DNA from: Nemertoderma westbladi
Lineage: Eukaryota; Xenacoelomorpha; Nemertodermatida; Nemertodermatidae
Direction: 5' to 3'
Length of the DNA: 49,338 nucleotides
Assembly: GCA_032718475.1 (NCBI GenBank)
Contig: JAUCBJ010000989.1
Location: 64,001-113,338 of the forward strand
Under the pieces are notes generated by a model. That model was not told where the DNA came from. It searched no databases and was given only the letters and a program-made list of their open reading frames with translations. The position numbers and the translations under genes are program-made. Positions 10,640 to 22,256 of the stretch are shown here, piece by piece (within the stretch, counting starts at the first letter, position 1; every line of letters starts with the position of its first letter).

Positions 10640-11290
10640 ATTGGAAATATTCGCAAATGCCGCTCCATTACTGTCTGAAACGATCCCGACAGTCCGATGC
10701 TGCGATGTATCTGGACCCGAGCAGCCGAGTTGCTTCAAGAGGTGATTAACGGGGGAATACTACGGAATTGCTTGTTTGTCAGTACGATTCTATTTGGGTA
10801 TTTACTACACTCAGACACTGGGAATACGGCGGTCGGTCAGATCGTAATGCGGGCCACTGCCAAGTTCCTCATGCCTCACTCCGGTCACCCACCTTGGAGT
10901 GCGGTGGGAAGAGTCCCACTTACTGACTTACGTCGACGACTGGACGAATCGACGAGGATTGCGATCTGGGTTTAGCGGCGGCCCGGATCCTGGGATCGCT
11001 GGGGGAAATGGTTGAACGTTGGGCAGACGTTATCGCACTGGATTACGTTCTCTGTGACGCGAAAGTGTGAAGCGAATTCGTTGTCGAATTGGGTCGGAAG
11101 CTGCGGGAATTCTACTGTTCTACGGGAGTAAACCGCAGCGGTCCGGTGACTACGGACGGATACTACTGGGATAAGCAGGTATTTCGATCGAGTTTCTCGT
11201 ATTCTCGATGCTCGAGGCGGATAGAGAGTTGGTTGTGTTGGACGGTGTTGTTCAATTCTATCAAACATATTAAATAATTGGTAAAATAAT
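10640..11290. other. GC-rich conserved block of unknown role in the 4.1 kb element
   Basis: This segment is much richer in G+C than its surroundings and recurs nearly unchanged at 44870-45510. It has short open stretches in several frames on both strands (for example 10697-10975 on plus, 10972-11355 on minus), but none runs through and none has a recognisable domain. It may be a captured and decayed gene fragment. The deleted copy 3 (jump at 47303) lacks it. Confidence 0.5.
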
Positions 11291-12535
11291 AAAAACACAC
11301 CAGATAAAGATACTGAGCTTATGGTAAAGAGATAGGCCGAACTTACAATTTCCAAATAGATTGTTCATATAATAAATATATTTTTGGTATTTGATTTCAA
11401 GATAGGGGGGGTGGGGGGGGGGGGGGCTGGACGCAATAAAAATTCATCCCTCTCCAGGGGAAATTGGACGCAAATAACAACAGCTGATTTCTCTCAAAAA
11501 TAAAACTGTAACCTGTTCTATTGTGTTTACTTTATTGTTTTGGTTAAAATAACGTGCCACTGTAACCTGCTCCTTTCCCAAAATTGAGAAATTAATATTG
11601 AGGCGGGATATTAATTCGCCAAGATGGGATTTGCGTCCAGTCCCACCCCCTCCTATCTCTTGATTTCACTAAAAAATAGAATACATTGCATTTTACTGTT
11701 ATAATTACTGTATTGAATAATAATATATCTAATTGATTGTTTATTAAACCGTGCTAAGCACGTTGAACTGGAGCTCTAACAATTCCCCACTAGCGGCAGA
11801 CAGGAACTGTAAAAGTCTCTGTGGAATTTCTAATTAAGCAATGCTCTGAGGTAACTACTACTAAATTTCAGATGAATCTGATCGTTGGTTCTATAATTAC
11901 AGCTATTTTTACGTTTCTGTTAATTCGCCCCCTAGCAGCAGACCGGGGAACTGTAGAAGTCTGTCTGTGTGTAGAATTTCTAAATTTTTTATAGACTACA
12001 TGTGTACCAAGTTTGGTTCCATTTCATCCATGATTGACCGACTTATTAGCGTTCAAACATTCCTGCCACAAACATAGCCAGAGGCAGCCACAAACGAATA
12101 AAAGCTGCAGGAACTCGAGCGATAATTAATTTATTAATTATTAAATACTGTTTCAATTAAATTCTTTACGAAAATCTAGTCATCTTCTTTTAAATATGGA
12201 CCCTGCATTCATGGAAAATATAATATTTGATAATTCATCAGTCAGCCTACGCTAATTTCACAGCAAAGTCTTTGTCATGGCCTGTGTGTAGTAGGCCATG
12301 GTACCACCCTACTACCGGCTGACCGCGTGACCGGTGGCAACTAGCACTTCAGCACTTGCACAGCAACAGCACTACCGGCGATACACAGGTTGAAATTTAT
12401 GTAGAGTTTGCTCAACAGTACAGATATAAAATAGTTATCTAAATTATATATATTACTATTGACAAGTATTGAAATATATACCGTTATTCGTGTTATCAGT
12501 ATTTGCAACATCTGACATTGAAGAGGTGAGAGAAG

Positions 12536-12994
12536 ATGAATACCGGCACTCAACAAAACCAACGCTTATCACAGGTCGGTATGGTTACCTCGAAACCGGC
12601 GCGACTGTCCACTCGAATACAACTTCAAAACACAAACGCCAACAATAAATTGAAAGCGAATCGAACGTCTTCAGAAGAATCTGTCATTAGGACGAAGAAA
12701 AGGAAGCCGAAACCACGGGAATGGACCACAGCTAAGATTGAATGCTCCCATTGTCAGAGTTCCTGGACCGAAATTGAAACACCAATTGCCGATGGGCTTG
12801 ATCTCTCAAACCAAAACTTCCTCTGCGGGGTTTGCGCGGCAGTAAAGATTGAAAGTCTGGAAGCTGGCATCCCTAGGTATTATTATTATAAAGAGCGTCA
12901 GCCTGCGTTTAATAAATATATTTTAATACAAAACAGGTCGAACGCAAAGAGGCTTATAATGAAGACGAGTACTGCATTGATTATATTCCTATAA
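12536..12994 (+). CDS. Small basic Cys-rich ORF of the 4.1 kb element
   Basis: 152 codons starting MNTGTQQNQRLSQV. Residues about 15-70 are rich in Asn, Lys and Arg (KKRKPKPREW), and about 75-110 hold CSHCQSSW and, 30 residues on, CGVC, a C-x2-C...C-x2-C pair that could bind one zinc ion. The copy at 48377 keeps the frame with two changes in the shared 129 residues (R to G, A to V). After about codon 115 the frame becomes low-complexity (YYYYK). A second frame, 12937-13062, reads on plausibly after an AG at 12935-12936 (NEDEYCIDYIPINHL), so there may be an intron or frameshift. Function unknown: perhaps a DNA-binding exon of a lost transposase. Confidence 0.5.
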   Translation: MNTGTQQNQRLSQVGMVTSKPARLSTRIQLQNTNANNKLKANRTSSEESVIRTKKRKPKPREWTTAKIECSHCQSSWTEIETPIADGLDLSNQNFLCGVCAAVKIESLEAGIPRYYYYKERQPAFNKYILIQNRSNAKRLIMKTSTALIIFL

Positions 12995-13065
12995 ACCACC
13001 TGGCTTTGCATATTGAACGTGTGTTTGGAAATAAGTTCGTGCTACTCTTCCGTGGGTGGTAGATG

Positions 13066-13262
13066 TCGCGGTTATGTATTGGTGGGTGGGGGAGGGGGGG
13101 GGGGGGGGGTGCAGATTAAAGGGGGTGAACACGTGCTGTCCCCCTTTCTTTGATTAATTGGTGGTGTGGGTTAATCTCTCATAACCTGATTTTGTGATAC
13201 AGTCGCTCAATTTTAATTTGTATCTAATAACTGGGCCTCGTGTTGCGCGAAGGCCCCATGAA
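13066..13262. repeat. About 200-bp repeat with G run (also at 24300-24550 and 46720-46916)
   Basis: GGTTATGTATTGGTGGGTGG, a G run, then TGCAGATTAAA...GGGGTGAACACGT and ending CTGGGCCTCGTG.TGCGCGAAGGCCCCA. It recurs in reverse complement at about 24320-24510 and directly at 46720-46910. It sits next to the ORF-end fragment in two of the three places, so it is probably part of the same transposon family. Confidence 0.75.
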
Positions 13263-13740
13263 CGTGTATTTATGTTATTATTATCTGTCATTTAACTGAG
13301 ATAGCAATAGTAGTAGTAGTCGAACGGTTATGCGGCCCGTCCAGCCTATAATAAACACAATTCAGTGATTGGGCTGGAATAGCAATACTGGTTGCCTATT
13401 ACAATTCCTCTCTGGTTAGTCTACAGCCACAACTCCCAGCAGCTAGCTCCACACCAGCAGAGACTTGACCAATAATGGGAAGGATTAAATTTGTACTCAA
13501 TAATTGTGCGGTTTAATTACGTTTAGATCAATTAAAGACACATTTATTAAAGCAAATCACTTGAACTAATTAAAAACTATAATAGAATGGCGTATGAGGA
13601 TTATATCTGTATAATTTTTAAGTATAATTATTTAAATCTTATACTGTAAAACAATTAATTTCCTTTAAAAGGCAGGTTGAAAATGGTGTTTTCACCGCAA
13701 TCAACTTAATTAACTAATTAACTGCTATTATCTTAGCTTC

Positions 13741-13938
13741 TCGAAGGCCACACGGAAATTCTACTTGGAAAATTTCTAAACTTTTGCCAAACAACATGTG
13801 TACCCACTTTGGATAGATTTCATCAAAGATTGGCTGAGTTATTAACGTTTAAAATTGAACACGACAGAACGACAGAACGACAGGTTGATTAATGGTACCA
13901 CTACGCTAAGGCTCACTCACTTCGTGGCTCGCCCCACA
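13741..13938 (-). repeat. Right terminal inverted repeat of the 4.1 kb element
   Basis: Reverse complement of 9815-10031 with scattered changes and two TCGTTCTG units. Host sequence resumes at 13939. Confidence 0.9.
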
Positions 13939-13949
13939 ATAATGAATAA

Positions 13950-15389
13950 ACGTGCGTAGAAGTTATTCCAAAAACGGATGCGGTATTAGCGCAAATTAGT
14001 TACACAGGTGAAATGATGTTTGTAGATCAGAATGGTTGTTGGTCGGTTGGAGGATATAGCGAAGGAACCAACAAGGTATCCATGTCTGTAGGATGTTACA
14101 GCAAGAATAACGTTCTCCATGAGTTTTCCCATTTACTAGGGATGGCACACGAATATCAATGAATGGATCGCAAACGATTTATGTACATGGAACACAACGG
14201 GGTGGTATTCAGCTACGGTTTGATAACTCCAATAGAAAAGAGTGGAAACAACTTCAATCTGCCTTTCGATTTCTATTCTGTTGTTTCTAAAGCGTTTTTA
14301 CCCAAAGTCCCCATGGATGCGGACCCAAGTAATATAAAGTCAGACGGAAGAATAAAATTAACGAAACCCGGTTTATCTTTTTACGACGCTAAGGAGATCA
14401 ATCTCATGTACAGTTGCGCATCGCATTGCAATTTTGATGCGGTTGTCTGCGACCGACCAGGTTACATAGATAAGAATTGCGAGTTTGTTTGTCCAGAAGG
14501 AGCTGATTGCGGAAGGACATGTCCACGATCCGAGCAAACCGGATGTCTGGAGCCGGGATTTGTAGACACCCAATGCCAATGCTACTGCCCCCCAGGTTAT
14601 CCGCCATGTGAACGAGATTGCGATGTGCAAAGTGTTCACTGCCGTTTCCCTGGTTACATCGGAGAAGACTGCCAATGTGTTTGTCCAGAGGATAACCCAG
14701 ACTGCGGGACCTACTGCGATTACGCGAACATCCACTGCAAAGAACCATCGTATATCGATAAGAATTGAAATTGTGTCTGTCCAGAAGATAATTCAGAATG
14801 TCAAACAGCTGAACGACAGGGAGGAAACCACTGTTTACCTGGTGAGTTCCAATGTGATAATGGCCATTGTATTCCAAAGGGAGATAAATGTAATAAAGAA
14901 AACAATTGTGGTGACAATTCCGATGAAGGTGATGTTTGCCCGTGTGTATCTCCTTATGGGCATTAATGTGCCGACGGTATTCAATGTGTGTTGACGAATC
15001 AACGTTGCGACGGTGTCAGCGATTGCAGTGATGGCAGCGACGAGAAGTGGTGCCCTTGTAAGGCAATTTACAATTGGCGTTGTGGATCCGGAGAATGTAT
15101 TTATTATAACAAGTTGTGTAACGGAATCAACAACTGCGACGACGGGAGTGATGAATCATCTTGTTGCGATACCACCGGCAAATTTCGTTGTCCAAACGGG
15201 AACTGTTTCAAAAACTACAAAATGTGTAAAGGGCCAGATCGTTGCGGGGATATGACGCTGGATGGCGCATGTTGTGACGTCGAAGATCCTTCAACCGTGT
15301 TTCAATGTCCGGATACCTTGGTTTGCATTAAAGCTAATAAAGTTGGGGATGGTATAAAAAACTGTCCAGGTGGAAGTGATGAACTGTAA
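13950..15389 (+). pseudogene. Astacin-EGF-LDLa secreted metalloprotease relic
   Basis: One frame (start of each codon divisible by 3) shows an astacin domain from TCVEVIPKTD (13950) through the zinc motif HEFSHLLGMAHEY (14118-14156; HExxHxxGxxHE is the family signature) to LSFYDAKEINLMYSC (about 14365-14415). Then come four EGF-like repeats of the form C.xPGYID..C.C.CP (14440-14800), and about five LDLa modules to TAA 15387-15389. Astacins are secreted zinc proteases. Disabling marks: TAA 13947-13949 before the domain, TGA 14160-14162 just after the zinc motif, TGA 14766-14768, TAA 14964-14966 (CAA in block A). The Met-turn SxMHY is missing: the sequence reads FYSVVSKAF. One LDLa calcium-site Asp is Asn. 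Not functional as it stands. Confidence 0.85.
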
Positions 15390-16314
15390 ACCTCAAAACT
15401 GGTATACTGCACTTTCTTCTTAACGCTAAGACTCTTTATGTTGTGTTAAGATGCATGTAATTTAAAATTATCATTGCACTAGACTCTTTGTTGGTTGACT
15501 GCACCGTTATCAACAAACTACAAAAAAAAAATCCTATAAATTTAAGAATGAGTGAAAAAGAAAATTATGGTACATATATTTAATGTAGTACATGTATAAT
15601 ATTAATGTAAAATTCTTAATTGTAATAGGCCTAATTTGTGATTTTAAGGTGGATGGGGTTCATTTCTAATGATAAGGCAAAATATCAATTATCTCTAAAA
15701 TGAAAAAAAACAATTACAATTTTTAAACACGTCTCAAATACAAAAGAATTTTAAGCCGAGTTGAAGTGTGGCGATTCAGTAATTCTGAATGAGGTGTGCT
15801 GAGAAAGTACGATATCTTGCGAGGTGGCTGGGAGTTCATTCGCTCCCTATAGCAACTATGTGGGATTAGTGGTGTCGTGGAGTTAGGATACTTTAGAATC
15901 CAACTGCATCCTTATTTATTTAATATTATTTAATTATATTATATTTTATTGCAATGTAATTAATTTAATTAATAATGTCAGCGTTAAAAGCCGTAGTGAA
16001 ATGATTGCCGAAGGTAGTTAGAATAGCGTTGCTATTGGCACCGCTGTTGGTGATTGAGTGGACGATGTTACGGAGGTTGGAAGGAAGAATAGGACCGGCG
16101 ACCTCTAGATGGTAGACGAACTTGGAGTCGGCGGGATGGAATGCGTTCCTGGAGTGCTGGAGACCGCCTTCAGTCTAGCAACAGTCCCTCCCTGGAAGGG
16201 GGCGTTACTGAGCAACGTAGGGGACACCCCTTGCCCCGTCCAACGGCCCCATCGTGTCCCCTGTATAGACCTTATCAATGCAAACCTTTGGGTTACCTTT
16301 GGGTTATCTGTTTT
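15390..16314. other. Spacer after the astacin relic, block B
   Basis: Matches 4969-6414 without the MITE. The A run after ACAAACTAC is 9 bases here and 13 in block A. The unknown minus-strand frame of block A is broken here by an 8 bp insertion, an apparent duplication of CTGGAG-type sequence at about 16152-16162. Nothing else recognisable. Confidence 0.65.
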
Positions 16315-16600
16315 TGTGGAGATCCCTTGAGACTGACCCAATGCATGGCTTACTACGTTTAGATACTGTATGATATATTCTGGTAGTCTGTACCTTTTAC
16401 CGGTACTGTTATATATATATTAGCCTGACCAATCCTGCAGTCCTGTAGTCTAATCATGACTACAGGACTACTGCTGTACTGCATGCTGGATTACAGCAAT
16501 ACTGCTATTTTACCTGCTTACATGTATTATATTAATATAAACAATATTGCTTTGCTTATATCAACTTATCTTGTTTATGATCCTACATCGGATCATCACA
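16315..16600 (+). repeat. Gypsy 5' LTR
   Basis: 286 bp, TGTGGAGATCCC...GGATCATCACA. It has a run of TA repeats at about 16410-16420 (TATA-like) and a perfect 11-bp inverted repeat at 16439-16449/16459-16469 around a 9-nt loop. The hairpin is unchanged in the other LTR. Confidence 0.92.
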
Positions 16601-16618
16601 TGGCGCTGCGATTATTAT
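16601..16618 (+). other. Gypsy primer-binding site
   Basis: TGGCGCTGCGATTATTAT directly follows the LTR. Starting with TGG, it can pair with the CCA end of a tRNA. Which tRNA is not determined. Confidence 0.7.
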
Positions 16619-16635
16619 AAACTTACGTGACTCTC

Positions 16636-19600
16636 ATGGCTTACTCCCATGACTCCACACTTCCAGCCACCGATGACCGGGATGGCACGCTGTCGGAGTC
16701 CGACGTGTCTGCTACTGTGTCGCCCAAGACGCACCACACACGCAAACTGTCATACGACGAACTGTTCCGTGCGCTTACCGATCACCAACGGGTTGCCGAT
16801 GATCAGCATCGACGCGAGACAGAGGAATACCGCCGAGTTGTCGAAGAACAACGCCGAGAGGATGCACGCCGTGCAGATGAGCGCCTTGCAGCCCTAATCG
16901 AGGCGTTGCTTCCCCGTGCAGCTATCCCTCTGGCACCACCCACCATGCCTACAGCCGGTGATCACGGCCCCAACCCCCGGCATCCCCCACGTGTCATTGA
17001 TACACGCGCACTTGAGCGACTGGACGCCGATATCCGACTGCCAGAGTTCCGCACCTGGCGGCGTCAGTGGGAATTCTTCGTCCGCCAGCACAGACTGACT
17101 TCCTACCCTGTGGACGAGCAAACGGCAGCTCTTTTAGGAACTTTTACAACCCGCCTCGCTCGGTCAGTCGAAGTAAACTGTGCCCTGGACCTCAGCGACC
17201 CCACACTCGCCCCAAGTACTGTCCTCGATGCCCTTCAGGTTTATCTTCGGGGTCAATCCAACCTTGCCCTCGACTATGTCAACTTCATTAACCGATCCCA
17301 ACGGCCAGGGGAAACTGTCGATGAATACCGGATCGCCTTGGAGGATTTGGGGGCAGAACTTTGCACCCACTGCCGCAGCCACCAAATCGCTGTTCGCTTT
17401 GTTGCTGGCCTGCTCTGTGCAGAGACGAAGCAGAAACTACTCGCTCGCACTCCGTTCCCAGATCTCCCGGAAGTTATCGACATATCTCGGGCTGAGGAGG
17501 CAGCTTCGAGGGAACATGCAAACGTTCGCATTGGTGGCCCCACTAGCTCCGTGTACCGTGCAACTTCCCGGGAACTGCCCCGAGACAATGGCCGCCGCCG
17601 GGGCAGTCACCGCTCTGTGGATCGGCAATGTGGAAATTGTGGGGGCACCCCTCACACAACCCGGTCCGACTGTCCTGCTTATGAGGTTATCTGTCTTAAC
17701 TGTCAGCGTCGCGGCCACCTGCAGCGGATGTGTCGCAGCTCTGCCCCTGCTGCTACTCATGGGAAAGTTGGCCTTCTTCGAACCCATCAGATCACTGACT
17801 CCACATCACATGGCACACGCCCCGAACGACCAGTACCGGCCCCATTAGTCTCTGTCACAATTTCTGGAGCGCGTGGCAGCTGTACACTACCGGTTCTCCC
17901 AGACACTGGTTCCGATGTGAATATTATGGGTTTAACATTAGTTGGTCGGTTTGGGGAACAGCCAGACAGACTACATGAGTCGGCTCAGCAGGTAGAAGCA
18001 GCCAATGGTCTCTCACTACATATTGGTGGCTCCCTGCCCCTCACTATTTCCTTCCAGAACCGCTCTCTCTCCACATCCTTCCTTATCAGCCGGGAGTATG
18101 ATGGCATCCTTCTCTCCTGGAGAACGTGCACTGAACTGGGGATACTTAGGTACCATGACGCAGTCCCTCAGCCACTCATGGCAACTGCTATGGCCATTCA
18201 GCACCCTCAGACACCTGTGCAGTCAATGAGGCCACTGCCCCCACCCCTGGTGCTAAATGAGCCCCCCTTGGCTGAACAGGAGACAAAACGCACTGACATT
18301 CACCCGACTTGTCTTCCTACACCACCAGCCACAGTCGAGGGCCTCCGCAAACAAATCCTCAGTGAGTTCGCTGACGTCTTTGACCTGGAGGGCCCACTCC
18401 GACCCCAGGTTGGGCCCCCAATGTCTATTGACTTGGTCGAGGGTGCCATACCCTTCGCAGTCCGAGGGGCCCGGATCATTCCCCTTGCCTACCGTGAAGC
18501 TGCAAAAGAAAAACTTGACAAGATGCTGGCCGATGGTGTTATTGTACCAGTGACAAAACCTACCGAATGGTGCCACCCTCTTGTCGTAGTGCCAAAGAAA
18601 CGTGGAGGTGTACGGATAACTGTAGACCTAACTAAACTCAATAAGTTTGTCCGCCGGCCAATTTACCCCCTTCGTACACCACGAGATGCTGTCTCTGACA
18701 TCCCAGGTGGGATGCAGTTTTTCTCCACTCTTGATGCAGTGGATGGTTACTGGCAGCTCCCACTGGAGGAGGCCTCCCAAGACTTGACCACATTCGCCAC
18801 CCCCTGGGGCCGTTTTAAACATGTACGTGCTCCGATGGGACTCTGCTCCACAGGCGATGTATACTGCCTACAGGGCGACCTTGCTCTCGGCTCTGTCCCA
18901 CACACCCGGAAGATTGTCGATGATATCCTTGCTTTCTCACCCAATCTATCCGCCCATGTGGACCTGATCCGGCGAATCCTCCTCCGCTGCCGGGAGTCAG
19001 GGATCACGCTGCATCCAGGGAAGTTTGCCTTTGCACAGGAGCGTGTGGAGTTTGCTGGTTTTTACATTTCTGCCACCGGTATCGAGGCAGACCCTGCTAA
19101 ACTCGCGGCAATCGCCTCCTTCCCACGGCCAAACAATATTACCCAGCTGCGCTCATTCCTCGGCATGGTTGAGCAACTGGGTACATTCACGCGTTGTATC
19201 GCTCCGACAGCTGCACCACTCCGGCCCCTCCTGCAGAAGAAAAACGCATTTGTCTGGGAGGAAATACATGATGAGGCATTCGCAGCTGTAAAAGCTGCCC
19301 TAACATCCATCCCTATTCTGGCAAACTTTAAACCCTGCCTCCCTACCATCCTCCAGACTGATGCCTCACGTGTTAATGGCCTCGGTTACGTATTGCTGCA
19401 GGACCACGGTGAGTCCCGGCACCTAGTTCAGTGTGGTTCCCGCTTTATTTCAGAGACAGAGGGGCGGTATGCCATGGTTGAGCTGGAGCTGCTTGCAGTC
19501 ACCTGGGCACTCCGCAAGTGCCGTATATTCCTCTCTGGCCTGGCAGACTTTGAAATAGTCACCGATCATCGGCCCCTCGTTTCCATCCTCGATCACCACA

Positions 19601-21129
19601 CACTGGATGAGGTGGAGAACCCTCGCCTCCAACGCCTTAAGGAGCGCACCATGGCCTACTCCTTCCATACCATATGGGCTGCTGGGAAATCCCATTGTAT
19701 CCCGGATGCCTTGTCCCGCGCCCCAGTTGCAGACCCTACTGCAGAGGACTTGGCAGATGAACTGGACCTAGTCTACTCCCCTGCCACTGTCTCAGCCCTC
19801 GCCACATCCCTATCATCATCCACACACCTGGTGGACTCCCTCATTATATCTCTCAAGGATGCTGCGAGTTTGGACCCAACATACCAGGAACTCCTCCATG
19901 CAGTTCAGAGTGGTTTCCCCATTAAACCTATGGGCGCGCTCCTCCCATACTGGAAACTGCGGGATAAACTTTCCTGGGACACTGGCCTTGTCCTCTATGA
20001 TAATAGACTAGTAGTCCCCATGGGAATGCGCCCCGGTGTGCTCCAGCGACTTCATGCCTCCCACCAGGGAGTTGAACGTACAAAGCGTCGTGCGCGCCTC
20101 GCCGTTTTCTGGCCTAATATTGGTGAAGACATCCGTCACATGGTGGACTCATGTGGCCTCTGCCAGGAATCACGCCCGAGCCAGCCCCGTGAACCACTAC
20201 TCCAGGAGGACCAACCAAGCAGACCATTCGTGGACACCTCTGCAGACCTATTTGATGTTAGTGGACGTAGCTACCTCGTCTACACCTGCCAGTTCTCTGG
20301 ATGGCCCTGTGTCACGGAGTGGAGGTCCCCTCCCACAGCGTCTGCAGTCACCAGGGCCCTCTCACGTGAATTCTCTGCAACTGGAGTACCTATACGACTC
20401 CGCACTGATGGTGGACGCCAATTTGACGCCCATGACTTCCGTGCCTTTGCCCAATGTTGGGGTGTCTCCCTCTCACCTTCCTCACCCTACAACCCATCCT
20501 CCAATGGCCACGCTGAGGCGACAGTCAAAGCGATGAAGAACCTGGTTAAGAAGTCTGGATTCCTAACAGATGCATTCAACCAGGGCCTCTTGGAATGGCG
20601 TAACACTCCGAACTCCACAGGACTGTCCCCTGCACAGATTGTATTCGGTGCCCCCTTACGCTCCCTCGTACCGGCACATCACACAACTTACGCCCCCCAG
20701 TGGTGTACTATCGCCGAGGCGGCTGACCGTCGCTCAGATGTTAAGGCAACTGAACAGGCAGCCCATGACCAGCACACCCGCGGCCTTCCCCGTCTCCACC
20801 TGGGAACCACAGTTCTACTACAAGACCCCAACACTAAGCGTTGGGATCGTACTGGCACCATCGTACAGGTTGGGCCCCACAGAGATTATAAGATTAAACT
20901 AGCGAGTGGGCATGTGTATCGCCGTAACCGCCGCTTTCTATGCCCAGCTACACCTCCCCACCCCACCCCAACTCTGAAACCCACTCAACCACCGCAAACC
21001 CAGGTTTCAATTGACCCCACCACCACCACTGCGCCACAGCCAGAGCGGCGTGTACAATTCGCACCTGAGCCTTTGCCTTTACCACAACGGCGCAGCCAGC
21101 GAAAAGTCCGCCCCCCAGACTATCTTTAG
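16636..21129 (+). CDS. Gypsy Gag-Pol polyprotein
   Basis: 1497 codons from ATG 16636 (an in-frame GTG at 16627 is not needed) to TAG 21127-21129. Order: Gag with charged helix (about 25-95), two zinc knuckles from C332 ([18 protein letters not shown]), aspartic protease with DTGS at 423, reverse transcriptase from about 650 with catalytic VDD at 761-763, RNase H (QTDAS, later TDHRPL), integrase with an HH-CC finger (LHASHQG..., CGLC) and catalytic D1204, D1258 and E1294 with 35 residues between the last two. The C-terminus is Pro/Thr-rich and basic. These enzymes copy the RNA and insert the DNA. All catalytic residues are present and there are no stops, so it could still be active, though the LTRs have diverged. 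Gag and Pol share one frame, without a frameshift. Confidence 0.95.
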   Translation: MAYSHDSTLPATDDRDGTLSESDVSATVSPKTHHTRKLSYDELFRALTDHQRVADDQHRRETEEYRRVVEEQRREDARRADERLAALIEALLPRAAIPLAPPTMPTAGDHGPNPRHPPRVIDTRALERLDADIRLPEFRTWRRQWEFFVRQHRLTSYPVDEQTAALLGTFTTRLARSVEVNCALDLSDPTLAPSTVLDALQVYLRGQSNLALDYVNFINRSQRPGETVDEYRIALEDLGAELCTHCRSHQIAVRFVAGLLCAETKQKLLARTPFPDLPEVIDISRAEEAASREHANVRIGGPTSSVYRATSRELPRDNGRRRGSHRSVDRQCGNCGGTPHTTRSDCPAYEVICLNCQRRGHLQRMCRSSAPAATHGKVGLLRTHQITDSTSHGTRPERPVPAPLVSVTISGARGSCTLPVLPDTGSDVNIMGLTLVGRFGEQPDRLHESAQQVEAANGLSLHIGGSLPLTISFQNRSLSTSFLISREYDGILLSWRTCTELGILRYHDAVPQPLMATAMAIQHPQTPVQSMRPLPPPLVLNEPPLAEQETKRTDIHPTCLPTPPATVEGLRKQILSEFADVFDLEGPLRPQVGPPMSIDLVEGAIPFAVRGARIIPLAYREAAKEKLDKMLADGVIVPVTKPTEWCHPLVVVPKKRGGVRITVDLTKLNKFVRRPIYPLRTPRDAVSDIPGGMQFFSTLDAVDGYWQLPLEEASQDLTTFATPWGRFKHVRAPMGLCSTGDVYCLQGDLALGSVPHTRKIVDDILAFSPNLSAHVDLIRRILLRCRESGITLHPGKFAFAQERVEFAGFYISATGIEADPAKLAAIASFPRPNNITQLRSFLGMVEQLGTFTRCIAPTAAPLRPLLQKKNAFVWEEIHDEAFAAVKAALTSIPILANFKPCLPTILQTDASRVNGLGYVLLQDHGESRHLVQCGSRFISETEGRYAMVELELLAVTWALRKCRIFLSGLADFEIVTDHRPLVSILDHHTLDEVENPRLQRLKERTMAYSFHTIWAAGKSHCIPDALSRAPVADPTAEDLADELDLVYSPATVSALATSLSSSTHLVDSLIISLKDAASLDPTYQELLHAVQSGFPIKPMGALLPYWKLRDKLSWDTGLVLYDNRLVVPMGMRPGVLQRLHASHQGVERTKRRARLAVFWPNIGEDIRHMVDSCGLCQESRPSQPREPLLQEDQPSRPFVDTSADLFDVSGRSYLVYTCQFSGWPCVTEWRSPPTASAVTRALSREFSATGVPIRLRTDGGRQFDAHDFRAFAQCWGVSLSPSSPYNPSSNGHAEATVKAMKNLVKKSGFLTDAFNQGLLEWRNTPNSTGLSPAQIVFGAPLRSLVPAHHTTYAPQWCTIAEAADRRSDVKATEQAAHDQHTRGLPRLHLGTTVLLQDPNTKRWDRTGTIVQVGPHRDYKIKLASGHVYRRNRRFLCPATPPHPTPTLKPTQPPQTQVSIDPTTTTAPQPERRVQFAPEPLPLPQRRSQRKVRPPDYL

Positions 21130-21162
21130 TTTAGCTGCGCCATAGGTCACCTACGCTCAGCT

Positions 21163-21172
21163 AGAAGGGGGG
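21163..21172 (+). other. Gypsy polypurine tract
   Basis: AGAAGGGGGG immediately before the 3' LTR; the usual primer for plus-strand DNA synthesis. Confidence 0.85.
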
Positions 21173-21454
21173 TGTGGAGATCCCTTGAGACTGACCCAAT
21201 GCATGGCTTACTACGTTGAGATACTGTATGACATATTCTGGTAGTCTGTACCTTTTACCGGTACTGCTATATATATATGTATTAGCCTGACCAATCCTGC
21301 AGTCCTGTAGTCTAATCATGACTACAGGACTACTGCTGTACTGCATGCTGGATTACAGCAATACTGCTATTTTACCTTTTACCGATTAATATAAACAATA
21401 TTGCTTTGCTTATATCGACTTATCTTGTTTACGATCCTACATTGGATCATCACA
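21173..21454 (+). repeat. Gypsy 3' LTR
   Basis: 282 bp. It differs from the 5' LTR by several substitutions (for example TTTAGATA against TTGAGATA, ACATCGG against ACATTGG), an extra GT in the TA run and a shorter segment near TTTTACC. The 11-bp hairpin is retained (21300-21330). Confidence 0.92.
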
Positions 21455-22256
21455 GTTTTACCATATGCAAAGTACTCCATTTTCTCCCGATTTCCTGATA
21501 TTCGAGAAAAAAAAGTAACAATTTAAGAAGACAGTATTTTAATATAAATTTTGAGTATTTCTCACGACAATGTAATTCGTATAATTCAACAAATTTATTT
21601 TGCAGGGATTGCGAATTGCTGCTTGGTCAATCCCTTTTATATTTACTTAACAGACTAAAAGTGAGAATATAAATCGAGGGTCAAGTTCAATAGCGTAGGA
21701 AAAATAATGTATGTAGGTGATCTGTAGGACTGCTGGGCCTGGGAGGTGCTGTACATAGCATAATGACGTGTATTGAGGACATACAACACATTCATGAACG
21801 GTGTTATTCCCAGGTCTACCTACCGTTTGCCTGTACTGCGATGGAGAACGTTAGAAACTTAGACTGCAAGAATTCAAATGTTCCGATTTTACTAAACTGC
21901 ATACTGTAGCGGAAAATAATAATGATAGCCCTGTAGAAATCAGACGTTCTACATGCCTTACTAAAAATATACCTACAGTAGATATACAGTATACATAAAT
22001 ACCAGTTATTTATTGCTATAGAACTGTGTTTCCAATGTAATTGTGTCTATTCTAGAAACTAATTTGTCCGTTCATCATTACTTGCTCACAAATAATATAC
22101 TAGTATCATGTAATTAGAAGCTAATTAATAAACAATTATTTAAAAGTAACAATTAAAACTGAATCTCACTTAAAAACAATTACCTCTTTCTACAGTAGCA
22201 TAACTTATCATCCCAGTAGTTTATTTAAACATATTTAAGTACCGGAAGTTATTCTC
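21455..22256. other. Spacer before F-box copy B
   Basis: Matches 6410-7206 of block A with a few changes (an added ACAGTAT at about 21983). No gene seen. Confidence 0.6.

Larger units (their letters stand above)
9815..13938. mobile_element. 4.1 kb TIR element (class II transposon-like), complete copy
   Basis: Both ends are TGTGGGGCGAGCCACGAAG and its complement. The inverted repeats span 9815-10031 and 13741-13938 and stay alignable over about 200 bp, including TACACATGTTGTTTGGC and TTCCAAGTAGAATTT. Inside are a GC-rich block (10640-11290), a G run (11405-11428), a 12536-12994 ORF and a 13063-13260 segment that also occurs elsewhere. No transposase is recognisable, so it is probably non-autonomous or degraded. 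Two further copies lie at 25179-46916 (split by BEL-2) and 46917-48768. Target duplication is unclear (at most AT). Confidence 0.85.
16315..21454 (+). mobile_element. Ty3/gypsy LTR retrotransposon, full length (5140 bp)
   Basis: LTRs at 16315-16600 and 21173-21454, a 5 bp target duplication GTTTT (16310-16314 and 21455-21459), TG...CA ends, a primer-binding site right after the 5' LTR, a purine tract before the 3' LTR and one open gag-pol frame. The empty site is preserved in block A at 6410-6414. The LTRs differ by several substitutions and two small length changes, so this is an older insertion than BEL-2. Confidence 0.95.

Noticed and set aside
10972-11355. 127-codon minus-strand ORF, and its 142-codon copy at 45151-45579
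   Set aside because: Open by chance over the GC-rich block: no domain, and the two copies differ in length because of a one-base change.
16649-20902. Many other ORFs over the gypsy element on both strands
   Set aside because: All overlap the 1497-codon gag-pol and have no domains of their own.
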